From Streptosporangium carneum (lineage in GTDB: Bacteria > Actinomycetota > Actinomycetes > Streptosporangiales > Streptosporangiaceae), in the NCBI RefSeq assembly GCF_027922005.1, contig NZ_BSEV01000012.1, positions 123,440 to 187,439 on the forward strand: 64,000 nt of DNA. Reading direction: 5' to 3'. Both the position numbers and the translations under genes were made by a program. Under the pieces are notes generated by a model. That model saw only the letters and a list, made by a program, of their open reading frames with translations. It made no database searches and was not told the origin of the DNA. Below are positions 8,409 to 17,016 of the stretch, piece after piece (the stretch's first letter is position 1; every line of letters begins with the position of its first letter).

Positions 8409-9221
8409 GTGTCCGGATCGGGATCGTTGGGGGTCGGCATCGGCTGGCGTCCCGAGATCGACCTGACCGTGGAGCGGCTGCCCGGTGTCGGGTTCGTCGA
8501 GGTGATCGCGGAGAACGTCCGCCCCGACAGGCTCCCCGAGTCGCTGCGGGTGCTCCGCGCCCGTGGGACACCGGTGATCCCGCACGGCGTCGGACTGGGG
8601 ATCGGCGGCGCGGAGCCGCCGGATCCGGCGCGTCTGGCGCATCTGGCGGCCTGCGCGGAGGCTTTGGAGTCCCCTCTGGTCAGTGAGCACCTGGCCTTCG
8701 TGCGGGCGGGCGGCATGGAGGCGGGTCACCTCCTGCCGGTGCCGCGCACCAGGGCCGCCCTGTCGGTCGTCGTGGACAACGTGCGGCGGGCCCAGGAGGC
8801 GCTGGCCGTACCGCTCGCGCTGGAGAACGTGGCCGCGCTGTTCGGCTGGCCCGAGGACGAGATGACGGAGGCGGAGTTCCTGGGCGAGCTGGTCGAGGCG
8901 ACCGGGGTCGGTCTGCTGATCGACGTGGCCAACCTCTACACCAACCAGGTCAACCTGGGGCTGGACGCGGTGGCCGCGCTGGACGGCCTGCCGCTGTCCG
9001 CGCTGGCCTACGTGCACGTCGCGGGCGGCCACTCCCACCACGGCCTGTGGCATGACACCCACACCACCCGAGTCCCCGACGACGTGCTGGACATCCTGTC
9101 GGAGCTCCGCGCCAGGGTGGAGCCGCCCGGGGTGCTGCTGGAGTGGGACGGCGACTACCCCAGCGACGCCGTGTTCGAGACGGAGCTGGACCACATCCGC
9201 GGCGCGATGGCCCGTGCCTGA
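8409..9221 (+). CDS. DUF692 / MNIO family multinuclear iron oxidase
   Basis: Protein of 270 aa with a TIM-barrel fold of the DUF692 (UPF0276, MNIO) family. Characterised members (MbnB, TglH and relatives) use two or three iron ions to modify Cys in ribosomal peptides, usually with a partner protein. Motifs seen: [20 protein letters not shown] at the N-terminus, [44 protein letters not shown] and LLEWDGDYP, with the His, Asp and Glu expected of the iron site. The GTG at 8409 follows AGGGGGGACG, 51 bp after the TIGR04222 gene. Its end overlaps the partner gene by 8 bp, implying coupled translation. Confidence 0.92.
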   Translation: MSGSGSLGVGIGWRPEIDLTVERLPGVGFVEVIAENVRPDRLPESLRVLRARGTPVIPHGVGLGIGGAEPPDPARLAHLAACAEALESPLVSEHLAFVRAGGMEAGHLLPVPRTRAALSVVVDNVRRAQEALAVPLALENVAALFGWPEDEMTEAEFLGELVEATGVGLLIDVANLYTNQVNLGLDAVAALDGLPLSALAYVHVAGGHSHHGLWHDTHTTRVPDDVLDILSELRARVEPPGVLLEWDGDYPSDAVFETELDHIRGAMARA

Positions 9222-9729
9222 CCGGAGCGCGGCCCACGGACCGGCCCACAGTGCGGCCCACAGTCCGGCCCGCAGTGCGGAGCACGGTCCGGGCGACGGC
9301 GCAGGGAGCGGGGCGCGGGAGGCGTTGGCCAGGGCGCAGGCCGGGCTGGTGGCCGCCCTGGTCGCGGGGGGCGAGCCGCCCGAGGGGTTCGACGTGGGGC
9401 GGTTGCGGATCCAGGAGGCCGCGCTGATCTCCAAGCGGCGGGGGACGGTGGCTCGGCTCAGGCCCGACCTGTGCGCGCTGCTGGGCGACGCCTTCGCGGC
9501 GGAGTTCGACGGCTACGCGCGCGGCCGCCCCAAGCCGCAGGGCGGCTCCCGCGTGGACGCCCAGGACTTCGCCCGATGGCTCGGGGAGAAGGGGTTGCTC
9601 CCGCAGGAGCCGGACCCGGAGGCGCGGGTGGATCCGGCCCCGGGGCTGAGGTCGAGGCTGGGGCGGTGGGTGAGCCGGAGTCGGAGCCGGGCACGAGGCC
9701 GGGACAGGGCCCGTGAGTGGGGATCGTGA
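9214..9729 (+). CDS. Small MNIO-partner-like protein (SCO6045-like C-terminal type)
   Basis: Protein of 171 aa starting at the GTG at 9214, inside the end of the MNIO gene. The first 30 residues are low complexity (repeated AHS/ARS). The core (about 30-130) has [40 protein letters not shown] and [18 protein letters not shown], followed by [10 protein letters not shown]. This helical pattern matches small proteins next to actinobacterial DUF692 genes and resembles the DUF2063-type partners of other MNIOs. It may bind the leader or the substrate protein. The Arg-rich C-terminus is probably disordered. The role is inferred from context. Confidence 0.7.
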   Translation: MPDRSAAHGPAHSAAHSPARSAEHGPGDGAGSGAREALARAQAGLVAALVAGGEPPEGFDVGRLRIQEAALISKRRGTVARLRPDLCALLGDAFAAEFDGYARGRPKPQGGSRVDAQDFARWLGEKGLLPQEPDPEARVDPAPGLRSRLGRWVSRSRSRARGRDRAREWGS

Positions 9730-9830
9730 GTGGAGATGAGGTGTGGCCTGGAGCCCGGAGAGGAGGCGTGACTCGGAGCCCGGAGAGAAGGCGCGGGTCC
9801 GACGCGCAGGAGAGGCGCGGACCGGTCTGA

Positions 9831-9900
9831 GGGCGGGCCGTCCGAGGCGGTCTGGGGGCGGGCCGTCCGAGGCGGTCTGGGGGCGGGCCGTCCGAGGCGG
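9831..9900. repeat. 25-bp tandem repeat, 2.8 copies, in a gene-free spacer
   Basis: Unit GGGCGGGCCGTCCGAGGCGG plus TCTGG occurs at 9831-9855 and 9856-9880, and partly at 9881-9900, with identical copies. The unit length is not a multiple of three, so it is not coding. The whole spacer 9730-10058 holds only GC-rich degenerate sequence and no gene I can support. Confidence 0.85.
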
Positions 9901-10058
9901 GGGAGGGGCGTCCCGGGGTGGGGGAGAAGGCGCGGGATCGGGTGGGAGCGGGGAGGAGCCTGGGAGCCGGGAGGGCGGACGGGACGCTTGCTTCTCCTGA
10001 AGAGCGTCTCTCCCCTGAGCACGTTTTGGCGTCCTGTGCCGGGGATACCCTCTCTGGG

Positions 10059-10616
10059 GTGGGGGGACTGCGTTGCCTTGATGGGTCTTATCTGACCGTT
10101 ACGCCGGTGGCGTGCCGGGACAGCATCGGCTCGCCGTACGAGATCACGCTCGAACTCCACCGGGACGGCGCCCTGTACGGAACGGTCGGGGAGCGGTGCG
10201 GCTGGTTCCTCACCAGGCTGGCCAAGGGGGTCGCCGAGGCCCGTGCGGGGCAGCAGGAGCAGTGGCCCGACCCCGACGACCGCTTTCCCGACGACGAGGA
10301 ACTGTTCGCCTTCCGCTACCGGACGAGGAAGGGCATCGTCAGCGGCGGCGAGCTCCGCTGCCAGCTGCGCACCATCCCGATCTGGATCCCCGGGCCGCGC
10401 GGCCCCTCGGGTGAGTGGCGGCTGGCCAGGAGGGCTTTTCTCGAGGCGTGGGGGCGCGGCGGGGTGGGGATGCGCGCGGTGCTCACCTCGGCGGAACTGG
10501 GAGCCTTCGTGGACGGCCTCGTCGCCGAGGCGGAGGAGTGCCTGGGGCCACAGAAGTCCGGCAACTCCTCCAGAACCCCGATAGAGGGGGCGGAGAGGTC
10601 TCCGGGGCGGCGATAA
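10059..10616 (+). CDS. Hypothetical protein
   Basis: Protein of 185 aa if it starts at the GTG at 10059; the frame stays open up to 9918, but that upstream part is low complexity. Codon use and GC skew are those of a real gene. A globular core includes CLDGSYLTVTPVACRDSIGS, YEITLELHRDG, ERCGWFLTRLAKG and a C-terminal helix ELGAFVDGLVAEAEECL. No family is recognised. TACCCT at 10046-10051 could be a -10 box for a leaderless transcript. It is the gene just upstream of the cis-prenyltransferase, 47 bp away. Confidence 0.6.
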   Translation: MGGLRCLDGSYLTVTPVACRDSIGSPYEITLELHRDGALYGTVGERCGWFLTRLAKGVAEARAGQQEQWPDPDDRFPDDEELFAFRYRTRKGIVSGGELRCQLRTIPIWIPGPRGPSGEWRLARRAFLEAWGRGGVGMRAVLTSAELGAFVDGLVAEAEECLGPQKSGNSSRTPIEGAERSPGRR

Positions 10617-10663
10617 TTGCCTGTCAGCGCCCTTCGACGGCGGGCGTTGAGGGGAGGGCTCCA

Positions 10664-11431
10664 ATGGGCGTTCGTGATCTCGTCTACCGGCTCTACGAAC
10701 GACGGCTGGAAGGGAAGCTGTCCCGCGAGAGAGACATGGTTCCCCGGCATGTCGGCGTGATCGTCGACGGGAACAGGCGCTGGGCGCGTTCGATGGGTCT
10801 CAACGACGTCAGCCGAGGTCACCGCAAGGGCGCCGACAAGATCTCCGAACTGCTCGGCTGGTGCCGGGAGGCCGGGGTCGAGGTGGTGACCGTTTGGTTG
10901 CTGTCCAGTGACAACATCAACCGGCCCAAGGACGAGCTCGACCTGCTGATGAAGATCATCGAGGACGTGGTCCAGGAGCTCGTGGCTGACGGATGGCATA
11001 TCAAACCCATGGGAGCGCTTGATCTCCTGCCCGATCACACGGCCCGTGTCCTGAAAAACGCAAAAGAAGAAACATCACACCGTCCGGGTTTGATTGTGAA
11101 CGTTGCCGTTGGGTATGGAGGAAGGCGTGAGATCGCTGATGCGGTGCGCTCCCTTCTCCAGGAGCACGCCAGCAAGGGCGCGAGCATCGAGGACCTTGTC
11201 GAGGTCCTCGATGTCGAGCACATCGCGGAGCATCTCTACACGCGCGGCCAGCCCGACCCGGACCTGGTCATCAGGACCTCGGGAGAGCAACGCCTGTCCG
11301 GCTTCCTGCTCTGGCAGAGCGCCCACTCCGAGTTCTACTTCTGCGAGGCCTACTGGCCTGACTTCCGCAGAGTCGACTTCCTGCGGGCTCTCCGCTCCTA
11401 CGCCGCGCGGCACCGACGGTACGGCTCCTGA
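10664..11431 (+). CDS. uppS: Isoprenyl transferase (cis-prenyl diphosphate synthase)
   Basis: Condenses isopentenyl diphosphate units in cis onto an allylic diphosphate, providing Z-polyprenyl carriers for cell-wall lipids. Protein of 255 aa. The catalytic Asp35 lies in VIVDGNRRWARSMG. VWLLSSDNINRP, NVAVGYGGRREI, the RTSGEQRLSGFLLWQ motif and EFYFCEAYWPDF are all conserved. The start ATG follows GGGGAGG. The synteny position corresponds to Rv1086, a short-chain Z-farnesyl diphosphate synthase, so the product chain length (short or C50-55) is uncertain. Confidence 0.93.
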   Translation: MGVRDLVYRLYERRLEGKLSRERDMVPRHVGVIVDGNRRWARSMGLNDVSRGHRKGADKISELLGWCREAGVEVVTVWLLSSDNINRPKDELDLLMKIIEDVVQELVADGWHIKPMGALDLLPDHTARVLKNAKEETSHRPGLIVNVAVGYGGRREIADAVRSLLQEHASKGASIEDLVEVLDVEHIAEHLYTRGQPDPDLVIRTSGEQRLSGFLLWQSAHSEFYFCEAYWPDFRRVDFLRALRSYAARHRRYGS

Positions 11432-11674
11432 AACAGGACATGAACACCCCCTTTCGGTCAGGCTTGCCCTGTTGGAAGTCGGGTATTCAGGACGTACCGT
11501 AACAAGTAGGCGGGCGCAGCTCGTCTACTCCGGAGAGGGCCCACCTTTGCGTCACGACCTGCCAAGGAGGGCCGGTCACCGGTGCCTCCGCGGCATGCCG
11601 CGAACGTGGTCCCGGGTCCGGTCCGCATCCCAGCTCATGGCAGGGCGCCCCTCATGGCGCCCGGGGGAGAACGC

Positions 11675-13000
11675 GTGGCAAACCCTTCGTCCTCACCCAC
11701 GTCGCCGGTCACCAATCGGCGTACGTACGTCCTGGACACCTCGGTCCTGCTTGCCGATCCAGCGGCGATCAGCCGCTTCGCCGAGCACGAGGTGGTCCTC
11801 CCGATCGTCGTCATCACCGAGTTGGAGGGCAAGCGCCATCATCCAGAACTCGGATACTTCGCGCGTAAGGCGCTGAGGTCTCTCGACGACCTGAGGGTGA
11901 CACACGGGCGGTTGGACGAGCCCATGCCGATCGGCGAGGGCACCATCCGGGTGGAACTCAACCACAGCGACCCGTCGATCCTGCCCGTAGGCTTCCGGCT
12001 CGGCGACAACGACACCCGCATCCTGACCGTGGCGCGCACGCTCGCCGCCGAGGGGCACGACGTGGTGCTGGTCTCCAAGGACCTGCCGATGCGGATCAAG
12101 GCCGCCTCGATCGGCCTGGCCGCGGAGGAGTACCGCGCCGAGCTCGCCCCCGTCGAGTCGGGCTGGACGGGCATGGCCGAGCTCCAGGTCACCACGGAGG
12201 ACATCGAGACCCTCTTCGAGCACGGCGTCGCCGACCTGGCGGAGGCCCGCGACCTGCCCACCCACACCGGACTGCGGCTGCTGTCCAGCCGGGGTTCCGC
12301 GCTGGGCCGGGTGCTGCCGGACAAGTCGGTGCGCCTGGTGCGCGGCGACCGGGAGGTCTTCGGGCTGCACGGCCGCTCCGCCGAGCAGCGCATCGCCCTC
12401 GACCTGCTGATGGACCCCGAGGTCGGCATCGTCTCCATGGGCGGCAGGGCGGGCACGGGCAAGTCCGCGCTGGCCCTCTGCGCGGGCCTCGAGGCGGTCC
12501 TGGAGCGCCGCCAGCACCGCAAGGTCATCGTCTTCCGCCCCCTGTACGCCGTCGGCGGCCAGGACCTGGGCTACCTGCCCGGCTCGGAGAACGAGAAGAT
12601 GGGCCCGTGGGCGCAGGCCGTCTACGACACCCTGGGCGCGGTCACCACGCCCGAGGTGATCGAGGAGGTCATGGACAGGGGGATGCTCGAGGTGCTCCCT
12701 CTCACCCACATCCGCGGTCGTTCCCTGCACGACGCCTTCGTCATCGTCGACGAGGCGCAGTCGCTTGAGCGCGGGGTGCTGCTCACGGTGCTGAGCCGGA
12801 TCGGCGCCAACTCGCGGGTCGTGCTCACCCACGACGTCGCCCAGCGCGACAACCTGCGGGTCGGCAGGCACGACGGCGTGGTCGCGGTGGTCGAGAAGCT
12901 CAAGGGCCACCCGCTGTTCGCCCACATCACGCTGACCCGCTCCGAGCGCTCGCCGATCGCGGCGCTGGTCACCGAGATGCTCGAGGACGTCACGCTGTAG
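11675..13000 (+). CDS. phoH2: PhoH2-type protein: PIN ribonuclease domain fused to PhoH ATPase
   Basis: Protein of 441 aa. The N-terminal PIN domain (about 10-140) has the acidic residues in [26 protein letters not shown] and [12 protein letters not shown]. The C-terminal PhoH P-loop ATPase (about 235-435) has the Walker [12 protein letters not shown] and Walker [11 protein letters not shown]. Mycobacterial PhoH2 is an ATP-dependent RNA helicase/ribonuclease, and the same role is likely here. The GTG at 11675 is preceded by GGGGGAGA; the upstream open frame (from 11582) lacks family similarity. The 243-bp spacer before it (11432-11674) shows no gene. Confidence 0.92.
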   Translation: MANPSSSPTSPVTNRRTYVLDTSVLLADPAAISRFAEHEVVLPIVVITELEGKRHHPELGYFARKALRSLDDLRVTHGRLDEPMPIGEGTIRVELNHSDPSILPVGFRLGDNDTRILTVARTLAAEGHDVVLVSKDLPMRIKAASIGLAAEEYRAELAPVESGWTGMAELQVTTEDIETLFEHGVADLAEARDLPTHTGLRLLSSRGSALGRVLPDKSVRLVRGDREVFGLHGRSAEQRIALDLLMDPEVGIVSMGGRAGTGKSALALCAGLEAVLERRQHRKVIVFRPLYAVGGQDLGYLPGSENEKMGPWAQAVYDTLGAVTTPEVIEEVMDRGMLEVLPLTHIRGRSLHDAFVIVDEAQSLERGVLLTVLSRIGANSRVVLTHDVAQRDNLRVGRHDGVVAVVEKLKGHPLFAHITLTRSERSPIAALVTEMLEDVTL

Positions 13001-13016
13001 TCGTCAGGCTGCGTGA

Positions 13017-13595
13017 TCACGGGGGGAGCCGCACTCCTTTCGCCGCGAGGTCGCGGTATTCGAAACAGGTGTGCTCCCCCCAGGTCTTCGGCGGCCCGGG
13101 GAACAGGCGGGTGACCTCGACGCTCCAGATGCTCTCCTGCTTGTTCTGCCGGATGGTGCAGGTGATCTGGGCGATCCCCTCCCTGGAGAGCTCACGCCCG
13201 CCGGTGACGATCACGCTCAGCCGGTAGCCCAGGTTGCCCGCGGGGTCGTTGCGCTCGGCCTCGTTGTGATACCTCGTGGTCTCGGTGTCGTGGTGGGTGA
13301 AGTCGTTGAGCGCGCTGGTCAGGCCCTCCTTCGGCGGTTGCTTCCCGGCCCTGAACAGGGTGTCGACGATGTTCTTCGCCGAGTCGGAGCCCACCGGGAT
13401 CTTGGCGGGCTCCAGGCGGCCGTCACGGAGCAGATAGACCGTCACCCACGTGGGGCTGTAGCTGATCACCGGCGGGCGGTCCAGGTCGCGCACCGCGGTC
13501 GGGTCGATCCCGCACCCGCCCAGCGCCAGCACGGCGGCGAGCAGGCCCGCCAGCCGCCTCGTGCTCCGCCCCGCGCCCCGCGTGCCCCGTCCCAT
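13017..13595 (-). CDS. Lipoprotein of the two-component operon, possible GerMN-like domain
   Basis: Protein of 192 aa with a lipoprotein signal: Arg-rich start, hydrophobic LAGLLAAVLALGGC, and the lipidated Cys about 28 residues in. The exported part (VTVYLLRDGRLEPAKIPVGS, then TLFRAGKQPPKEGLTSAL) resembles GerMN-type sporulation/germination domains, with two further Cys (ITCTIRQ and EHTCFEYRD) that may form a disulfide. It is last in the operon after the response regulator and histidine kinase, so it may modulate the sensor. The ATG at 13595 is chosen as the signal-peptide start; the open frame continues upstream through low-complexity DNA to 13826. Confidence 0.72.
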   Translation of the reverse strand: MGRGTRGAGRSTRRLAGLLAAVLALGGCGIDPTAVRDLDRPPVISYSPTWVTVYLLRDGRLEPAKIPVGSDSAKNIVDTLFRAGKQPPKEGLTSALNDFTHHDTETTRYHNEAERNDPAGNLGYRLSVIVTGGRELSREGIAQITCTIRQNKQESIWSVEVTRLFPGPPKTWGEHTCFEYRDLAAKGVRLPP

Positions 13596-13822
13596 GCCCC
13601 GCGCCGTGCCGCTCCTCGCGCCCCGTCTCATGCCCCGCGCCGTGTCTCGCCTCGCGTCCCGCCCCGCGTCGGGTGTCCCCACGCCGTGTGTCTCCGCACT
13701 GTACGCCCCCGTGCCATGTGCCTTCCCGCCACGCGCCCCTGTGCCGTGTGCCGTGTTTCGTCCGGTTCCTTGTCCGGTGCCTCGCTCAGTGCCTCGCTCG
13801 GTGTCTCGCCTGGTGCCCTGTC
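13596..13822. repeat. Degenerate short GC-rich repeats between kinase and lipoprotein genes
   Basis: This stretch consists of irregular iterations of CCCCGCGCC, GTGTCTCGCC and GTGCCTCGCT-type words. It stays open in one frame only because of composition (repeating Gly-Thr-Arg). I regard it as non-coding expansion, though it could encode an N-terminal extension of the lipoprotein. Confidence 0.55.
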
Positions 13823-15253
13823 TCATGCCGGGGGCAGCCAGACCGTGAAGAGCGTGCCCGGATCCTGTGGACGCACCGAGATCGTGCCGCCGTGCAGGTG
13901 GGCGTTGGCCCGCGCGATGGACAGGCCGAGCCCGCTGCCGTCGCCCCTGGCCCCCGCCTTGTAGAAACGGTTGAACACATGAGGCAGGTCCGAGGGCGGA
14001 ATGCCCTTGCCGTGGTCGCGCACCTTCACCTCCAGCCCGTTCGGCGTGCTGCGGGCGGTCACCACGACGGGAGGCTCGCCGTGCCGGAGGGCGTTGCCCA
14101 CCAGGTTCGCCAGGATCACGTCGAAGCGCCTGGGGTCCAGGGAGAAGGCGAGCCCCTGCGGCACGTTCACCCGGACCTGATCCAACCAGCCCCGCACCTC
14201 CAGGCAGTCACAGATCACGTCGGCCACGTTCACCGTGTCCAGGTGCAGCGTGGCCGTGCCCGAGTCGAACCGGCTCGCCTCGATGAGCTGCTCGACCAGG
14301 GTCCGCAGCCGCCCGATCTCCCGCAGCACCAGCCGTACGGCCTCGGCGGGCTCGCTGGGCAGCCGGTCGGCCTCCTCGGAGAGCATGTCGGTCACTGCGG
14401 TCATCGCCGTCAGCGGGGTTCTCAGCTCGTGCGAGACGTCGGCCACGAACCGCCGGGACATCGCCTCGAGCGTGCGCAGCTCGGACACGCTCCGTTCGAG
14501 CGCGGCCGCCGTGTCGTTGAACGTCGCGGTCAGCTCGGCCAGCTCGTCCTGGCCGTGCACCGGCAACCGGGTGTCCAGGTGCCCGGCGCCGAGCGCGCGG
14601 GCCGCGGAGCCGAGCCGCCTGACCGGAAGCAGCACCCGCCTGGCCGAGATGAGGGCCACCGCGAGCGCGACGAACAGCATGATGACCCCCGCCGCCGCCA
14701 GCGGCTGGCGCAGGTCGTTCAGGAGCTGCTCCTCCTCGGACAGGGGGATGAACGCGAAGACGGTCATCCCGGTCGGCTGGGCCGTGTGGATCGGCTCTAT
14801 CCGCCACACGGGGGTGCCGACGAGCAGCCACATCCGCCCGTTGATCCGCTGGCGTTTGGCCGCCATCCTGCGGTCGGCCCCGGTGGCGAGGTCGGCGGGG
14901 ACGTCGCTCATGCTGAAGCCGCCGTCGGGGTAGAGGTACTCCTCCCCCCGGGGGGAGCGGAGGTCCTTGTAACGGACGACGACGGCGCCGTTCGCCGTCC
15001 GCAGGCTCTTCTGCAGCCCGTTGATCTCCGCGTCGGTCGGCGGCGTCTCGCCCGGCCAGAGCCCGCCGATCGGCACCCTGATCCCCTCCAGGGTGTCGCG
15101 CATGTCGCTCACCGCGACCTCCTCGGCGCGCTCGATCACACGGGTCTTGACCAGCTCGTAGCCGATCCCCGCGACGAGTGCGGACGCCGTGACGGCGATC
15201 AGGGTGAAGGTGATGACCAGACGACCGCGCAGGCCGCTGTAGATCCGTCTCAC
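13823..15253 (-). CDS. afsQ2: Sensor histidine kinase, AfsQ2-like
   Basis: Membrane sensor kinase of 476 aa. TM1 lies at about 12-34, an extracytoplasmic sensor region at about 35-180, and TM2 at about 182-206, followed by HAMP. The HisKA H-box is FVADVSHELRTPLTAMT. The HATPase domain shows the N-box NLVGNALRHG, VRDHGKGIP and GDGSGLGLSIA. The GTG start overlaps the response-regulator stop (GTGA). The gene order regulator-kinase-lipoprotein and the AfsQ1-like partner suggest an AfsQ2 orthologue, which in Streptomyces controls antibiotic production under nitrogen stress. The orthology is inferred. Confidence 0.85.
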   Translation of the reverse strand: MRRIYSGLRGRLVITFTLIAVTASALVAGIGYELVKTRVIERAEEVAVSDMRDTLEGIRVPIGGLWPGETPPTDAEINGLQKSLRTANGAVVVRYKDLRSPRGEEYLYPDGGFSMSDVPADLATGADRRMAAKRQRINGRMWLLVGTPVWRIEPIHTAQPTGMTVFAFIPLSEEEQLLNDLRQPLAAAGVIMLFVALAVALISARRVLLPVRRLGSAARALGAGHLDTRLPVHGQDELAELTATFNDTAAALERSVSELRTLEAMSRRFVADVSHELRTPLTAMTAVTDMLSEEADRLPSEPAEAVRLVLREIGRLRTLVEQLIEASRFDSGTATLHLDTVNVADVICDCLEVRGWLDQVRVNVPQGLAFSLDPRRFDVILANLVGNALRHGEPPVVVTARSTPNGLEVKVRDHGKGIPPSDLPHVFNRFYKAGARGDGSGLGLSIARANAHLHGGTISVRPQDPGTLFTVWLPPA

Positions 15254-15924
15254 GGCGGGCTGAAGCGGTAGCCGAAGCCACGCACCGTGTGGATGAACTC
15301 GGGTTCCGCGGGAACCGCCTCGATCTTGGCGCGGACCCGCTGGACGCAGGCGTCGACCAGCCGGGAGTCGGCGACGTGGGTGTGGTCCCACACGGCCCGC
15401 AGCAGGTATCTGCGGTTGAGCACCTGACCGGGGTGGCGGACGAGTTCGAGCAGCAGCCGCAGCTCGGTCGGGGTCAGGTGCACCTCCCTGCCGGCCAGCG
15501 ACACCTTGAGCGCTCCCCGGTCGACGACCAGGTCGCCGAAGGTGATGCGGTCCGAGGCCACCGACTCGACCCGGCGCAGGACGGCGCGGATCCTGGCGTC
15601 CAGCACGCGGGGCTCGACCGGTTTGATCACGTAGTCGTCCGCCCCCGCCTCGAGCCCCACGACCACGTCGAGGTCGTCGCCCCTGGCGGTGAGCAGAATC
15701 ACAGGGAGCTGGTCCAGTTTCCTGATGCGACGGCAGACCTCGACCCCGTCGATTCCGGGCAGCATGACGTCCAGGACGGCGATCTCCGGGCGGCGCGACC
15801 TGATGTGTTCGAGAGCCTCCTCGCCGCTGCCATAGGAGATGACGGAGTGCCCCTGACGGGTCAGCGCCAGCTCGAGCCCTGTCCGGACCGAGAGATCGTC
15901 TTCAACGAGGAGGATGCCAGCCAC
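15250..15924 (-). CDS. afsQ1: OmpR-family response regulator, AfsQ1-like
   Basis: Protein of 224 aa. The receiver domain (about 3-118) has the acidic pair in LLVEDD, the phospho-Asp in VLDVMLPGIDG, and Lys in DDYVIKPVEPRV. The C-terminal winged helix (about 130-222) contains HLTPTELRLLLELVRHPGQV and ends TVRGFGYRFSPP. Wording such as VVVGLEAGADDYV and RVLDARIRAVLRR is closest in my memory to AfsQ1. The GTG at 15924 is selected by alignment. TAATAA lies about 7 nt before it on the coding strand, so a leaderless transcript is likely. Confidence 0.87.
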   Translation of the reverse strand: MAGILLVEDDLSVRTGLELALTRQGHSVISYGSGEEALEHIRSRRPEIAVLDVMLPGIDGVEVCRRIRKLDQLPVILLTARGDDLDVVVGLEAGADDYVIKPVEPRVLDARIRAVLRRVESVASDRITFGDLVVDRGALKVSLAGREVHLTPTELRLLLELVRHPGQVLNRRYLLRAVWDHTHVADSRLVDACVQRVRAKIEAVPAEPEFIHTVRGFGYRFSPP

Positions 15925-16072
15925 GCGGTCATTATTAATGCAATGCCCGATAGGACCCGCCACGTCACGAAACTGTGACGCGGGCCAGGCGAGATCAAGA
16001 CGCTGATCTGCGAGCCTGAGGTGGACACATCCCCCGGCACAGGGGCACGCGGGACGAGTCGAACCAGAAAAA

Positions 16073-16088
16073 TGTGATGAACATCACA
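16073..16088. promoter_or_regulatory. CRP/FNR-family binding site
   Basis: TGTGATGAACATCACA has perfect TGTGA-N6-TCACA half-sites, and the symmetry extends to 8-bp arms with flanking A and T. It lies between the divergent AfsQ1-like regulator and the transglycosylase gene, centred about 48 bp before the predicted start of transcription of the latter. Confidence 0.7.
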
Positions 16089-16092
16089 TGCG

Positions 16093-16122
16093 TTGCTCAA
16101 ACCCCGGGAAAGACCATGTAAT
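16093..16122 (+). promoter_or_regulatory. Promoter of the transglycosylase gene
   Basis: TTGCTC (16093-16098) and TGTAAT (16117-16122) are spaced 18 bp, just downstream of the CRP-type site. They predict a leader of about 100 nt. No c-di-AMP (ydaO) riboswitch consensus is visible in that leader. Confidence 0.5.
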
Positions 16123-16227
16123 CAGGCAGTAAGTCACGAAAAAGCCGGTGAACCTCCTGTGGAGTGCCAACCAACTCTCTCGTTCAGGTTGCGGACCACC
16201 CCCCCGGGCACGGCAAGCTCATAGGTC

Positions 16228-16956
16228 GTGAGTTCAGGATCACCCCACTTCGAGGAGCCCTCGGCTCCCCGCCCCCGCCGTACGGCCAAGCAGTCAGGCA
16301 AGGCCAAGGCCTCGGGGTGGCTGACCCCCAAGCGTGCCGTCATCCTCGGCGCGGTGGCCGTCGTCGTCGTGGGCGGCGGAGGCTTCACCGTCCACACGGC
16401 GATCCAGAACGCCTCCGCCCCGCCGCCGACGTCCGCGCTCTCCTTGGACGACGTGGCGAAGATGTTTGGCGGCGACCCGTTCGCGTCCGACCAGAAGGCC
16501 GACATCCTGAAGATCCAGGCGGCCCAGGCGATCAAGGCCGACAAGCTGAAGGCCGCCCGCGACGGCCGCGACCCGCTCGACCCGATCTTCATCCCCAAGG
16601 AGGCGCCGGGCGGCGACGGCTTCGACCCCAAGCAGCTCCCGCCGGGCACCTCGAACCCGACGGGCAACAAGGCCATCGGCAAGCAGATGCTGGAGGCGCG
16701 CGGCTGGGGCGACCAGTGGGGCTGCCTGGAGAAGCTCTGGATGAAGGAGAGCGGCTGGAACGAGCGGGCGATGAACCGCTACAGCGGCGCCTACGGCATC
16801 CCGCAGTCGCTGCCCGGCACCAAGATGGCCAGCGCGGGCAGTGACTGGCAGACCAACGCGGCCACCCAGATCGAATGGGGCCTCACCTACATCAAGGGGC
16901 GTTACGGCACCCCTTGTGGTGCTTGGGGCCATTCCCAGGCCAAGGGCTGGTACTGA
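16228..16956 (+). CDS. Exported lytic transglycosylase, aggregation-promoting-factor C-terminal type
   Basis: Probable peptidoglycan transglycosylase of 242 aa. A cytoplasmic Lys/Arg-rich N-terminus precedes one transmembrane helix (about 35-56) and a variable linker. The C-terminal lysozyme-like domain (about 145-242) contains CLEKLWMKESGWNERAMN with the catalytic Glu in KES, SGAYGIPQSLPG, and the terminal Trp-rich CGAWGHSQAKGWY. Anchoring by an uncleaved helix or release by cleavage are both possible. The CRP-type site upstream recalls the CRP control of resuscitation-promoting-factor genes in actinobacteria, which is a parallel, not a proof. Confidence 0.85.
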   Translation: MSSGSPHFEEPSAPRPRRTAKQSGKAKASGWLTPKRAVILGAVAVVVVGGGGFTVHTAIQNASAPPPTSALSLDDVAKMFGGDPFASDQKADILKIQAAQAIKADKLKAARDGRDPLDPIFIPKEAPGGDGFDPKQLPPGTSNPTGNKAIGKQMLEARGWGDQWGCLEKLWMKESGWNERAMNRYSGAYGIPQSLPGTKMASAGSDWQTNAATQIEWGLTYIKGRYGTPCGAWGHSQAKGWY

Positions 16957-17016
16957 GACGCCAGGAGTCGGCAAGTCTGACCGTCTGCGGGGCGCGGGCG
17001 TCGCACGCTTGGCCCC

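Noticed and set aside
9743-10000. 85-codon frame across the tandem repeat
   Set aside because: It is carried by a 25-bp repeat that shifts frame each unit, so the peptide is not under selection.
16123-16227. Possible c-di-AMP (ydaO) riboswitch in the leader of the transglycosylase gene
   Set aside because: Such leaders are known for wall-lytic genes in actinobacteria, but the conserved ydaO core words are not present in this 105-nt leader.
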